Positions 60,881-64,000 of a DNA stretch of 64,000 nucleotides are shown in pieces; position 1 is the stretch's first letter; every line of letters starts with the position of its first letter. A model generated the notes under the pieces. The model had not been told where the DNA came from and made no database searches. It saw only the letters and a list, made by a program, of their open reading frames with translations. The position numbers were made by a program, and so were the translations under genes. This DNA is from Flaviflagellibacter deserti (GTDB lineage: Bacteria; Pseudomonadota; Alphaproteobacteria; Rhizobiales; Methylopilaceae), in assembly GCF_042652085.1 (NCBI RefSeq), contig NZ_JBHSJF010000008.1, forward strand, positions 440,793-504,792, written 5' to 3'.

Positions 60881-62650
<1,770 letters not shown>

Positions 62651-62733
62651 GGCATTCTCCTTGAACAGGCTCGCCAATCGGGGCGAACGAGATTATCAAA
62701 TGATTTTGGGAAATGATCCCATTCGTGGCGTTC

Positions 62734-62751
62734 CGTGCCATAACTGGCACG
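62734..62751. promoter_or_regulatory. Palindrome CGTGCCA-N4-TGGCACG between gcl and the IclR gene
   Basis: Perfect 7-bp arms, 84 bases from the gcl start and 76 bases from the IclR start. Likely operator of the divergent IclR-family regulator. The TGGCACG half is not part of a sigma-54 promoter because the spacing to a GC is wrong. Confidence 0.6.
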
Positions 62752-62826
62752 CCGCCGCAATATGAAAAGAGGCTTGGGGCTTCAAACTAATCGGTCGATA
62801 AGGCCGCACCCGGGCGAAATGAGGAC

Positions 62827-63651
62827 ATGATGGGTTCAGCAGATGTTCCGGCCAGGAAACGCGGCCGACCGCCGACCGCAGGCTCCGAGCCCGGCGGTGA
62901 AGTGCAATCGCTCGACCGGGCGATCTCGATCCTCGACGTGCTGGCCAGCGCCGACGGTTTGCCGCTGAGTGAGGTAGGGCGCCGTCTTTCGCTGCCCACC
63001 TCCACGCTGCATCGTCTGGTGACGACGCTGGAGAAGCGGGAGCTCGTGAAGCACGACGCCCAGAGCGGTCTTTGGTCGGTCGGCGTCGGCCTGTTCCGGA
63101 TGGGCTCGTCCTATCTGAGGACGCGAAAGCTCCCCGAGATCGGCCTTCCGATCCTGCGCCAGCTCAATGCCAGCCTGAACGAGACGGTCAATCTGTCACT
63201 ACTGGAGGGCCGCGAAGTCGTCTGCGTCGCCCAGGTCGAGAGCCACGAACCGGTCCGGGCCTTCTTCCGGCTCGGCGCGCGGATGCCGGTCCACGCTTCG
63301 GGCGCTGGCAAAGCGCTACTTGCCGCATCAGCCGAGCGCAAGCAGGACGAATGGCTCGAGAGTCTGGACCTCAAGCGGTTCACCGACCGGACCTACACTA
63401 AGATGGCGGGGCTTCGCGCCGATCTGCAGCGGACCGCCCAGCGCGGCTTCGCCGTCGACGACGAGGAGCACGCTGTCGGCATGCGCTGCGCGGCGGCAGT
63501 GATCTTCAATGAATACGCCAATCCGGTCGGCGCGGTGTCGATCTCGGCTCCGACCATCCGCCTTCCGCTCGAAAGATTGGACGATCTCGGCGAGCGCGTG
63601 AGGGAGGCGGCGGCGCAATTGACTGCCCTTTATACAGGGGTGAAGCCGTAA
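62827..63651 (+). CDS. IclR-family regulator, probable repressor of the glyoxylate operon
   Basis: 274 residues from ATG at 62827 (second Met at 62830). An N-terminal basic tail, winged helix at about 25-85 (ISILDVLASADGLPLSEVGR, STLHRLVTTLEKRELV), then a GAF-like effector domain (HASGAGKALLAAS, DDEEHAVGMRCAAAVI). Divergent from gcl-hyi-glxR, the same arrangement as AllR in E. coli, which responds to glyoxylate and allantoin. Confidence 0.93.
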   Translation: MMGSADVPARKRGRPPTAGSEPGGEVQSLDRAISILDVLASADGLPLSEVGRRLSLPTSTLHRLVTTLEKRELVKHDAQSGLWSVGVGLFRMGSSYLRTRKLPEIGLPILRQLNASLNETVNLSLLEGREVVCVAQVESHEPVRAFFRLGARMPVHASGAGKALLAASAERKQDEWLESLDLKRFTDRTYTKMAGLRADLQRTAQRGFAVDDEEHAVGMRCAAAVIFNEYANPVGAVSISAPTIRLPLERLDDLGERVREAAAQLTALYTGVKP

Positions 63652-63820
63652 ATGACTGTTAACGCTCAGTAAAAACTTTCTTAATCAGAAGCATTGCAAG
63701 CGTCTTGTAGAACGTATACTGGATACCAATGGACCGCCGCTCGATCGGCCGGCTATTTCTCATGATCCGTCGCGCATAGACGCACCAACAAGACGGACGT
63801 GGATGAGGGGAGAAACGAAG

Positions 63821-64000
63821 ATGGATTCCATTCACGGGCGTATTGCGGGCCGCGTCGGCTTCGCCGCTGTCGTTGCCGCCGGTCTTGGTCTCGGCACGAC
63901 GGCCGCATTGGCCTGGGAGCCGACGAAGACGGTTGAGTTTATAGTACCGGCTGGGACGGGCGGCGGCGCGGACCAGATGGCGCGGATGCTTCAGGGCGTG
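63821..64000 (+). CDS. TctC/Bug-family tripartite tricarboxylate transporter solute-binding protein (3' end cut)
   Basis: The first 60 codons from the ATG at 63821, with GGGGAGAAACGAAG upstream. Signal peptide about 1-32 (GLGTTAALA-WEPTK), then KTVEFIVPAGTGGGADQMAR, the strand-loop signature of TctC/Bug receptors that bind carboxylates. The rest runs off the window; TctA/TctB partners would be expected downstream. The 169 nt before it contain a GTATAC/TGGATACCA motif near 63714-63728 but no clear promoter. Confidence 0.85.
   Translation, partial: MDSIHGRIAGRVGFAAVVAAGLGLGTTAALAWEPTKTVEFIVPAGTGGGADQMARMLQGV

Noticed and set aside
62744..62760. TGGCACG next to gcl as a sigma-54 promoter
   Set aside because: The nearest GC is not ten bases after GG and no TTGC element is present; the sequence is better explained as half of a palindrome.

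Overview
The window is high-GC, densely packed bacterial chromosome. The gene order rsmB / heparinase-like / purH, the hemC-hemD-mitofilin-hemY block, an SdhAF4-like DUF1674 gene and an MsrA-ABC-HlyD style gene stock all point to an alphaproteobacterium, most likely of the order Hyphomicrobiales (Rhizobiales). No rRNA, phage, integrase, transposase or CRISPR array was seen.

Layout. (1) 1-22.5 kb is mostly housekeeping: purH (cut by the left edge), a heparinase II/III-like protein, rsmB, htpX, a small SdhAF4-like protein, an ABC exporter, an extensin-like protein, msrA, a YkvA-type membrane protein, acs, a decayed AbrB/Doc toxin-antitoxin module, an HlyD-type membrane fusion protein with a small membrane partner, a repeat-rich non-coding stretch, an Lrp/AsnC-type single-domain protein, an EVE-domain protein, gpsA and tsaD. 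Divergently from tsaD run hemC, a hemD-mitofilin fused reading frame and hemY, ended by a clear terminator. A tRNA-Thr(CGT) follows.

(2) 22.8-50.6 kb is an accessory block for uptake and breakdown of small nitrogen compounds. It has three complete ABC importers, each embedded with amide- or heterocycle-cleaving enzymes. Operon A (25.4-34.1 kb) has a NitT/TauT-type importer, a nitrilase-family amidase, a TRZ/ATZ-type aminohydrolase, two RidA paralogues, a DUF1116/AllG-like protein and an FAD/NAD(P)-binding protein. Operon B (34.2-39.1 kb) has a polar-amino-acid-type importer, a DUF1989 protein, and two damaged genes (a frameshifted D-2-hydroxyacid dehydrogenase and an amidase tail). Operon C (40.05-43.0 kb) has an arylmalonate-decarboxylase-like protein, a hydantoinase/dihydropyrimidinase and an SDR. 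Operon D (49.5-43.1 kb, minus strand) has a BMP-type importer interlocked with a biuret-hydrolase-like enzyme, a second isochorismatase-fold hydrolase and a cupin, facing a LysR regulator with an obvious LysR box. Two FCD-type GntR regulators and two tandem racemase-fold proteins complete the block. Operons A and B each start with an excellent sigma-54 (-24/-12) promoter, so the block is probably a nitrogen-scavenging regulon. The exact substrates are not known from sequence; biuret/triuret-like ureides and aminated or oxidised N-heterocycles are the best guess. No allophanate hydrolase is in the window.

(3) 50.6-64 kb: a FecR-domain protein with a TPR/beta-barrel outer-membrane partner, a Glu/Leu-type dehydrogenase, an HPF-like ribosome-associated protein, a very Pro/Gln/Arg-rich OmpA-family protein, and the glyoxylate-to-glycerate operon gcl-hyi-glxR (with a ketopantoate-reductase-like gene), facing an IclR regulator. 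The 5' end of a TctC/Bug-type solute-binding protein runs off the right edge.
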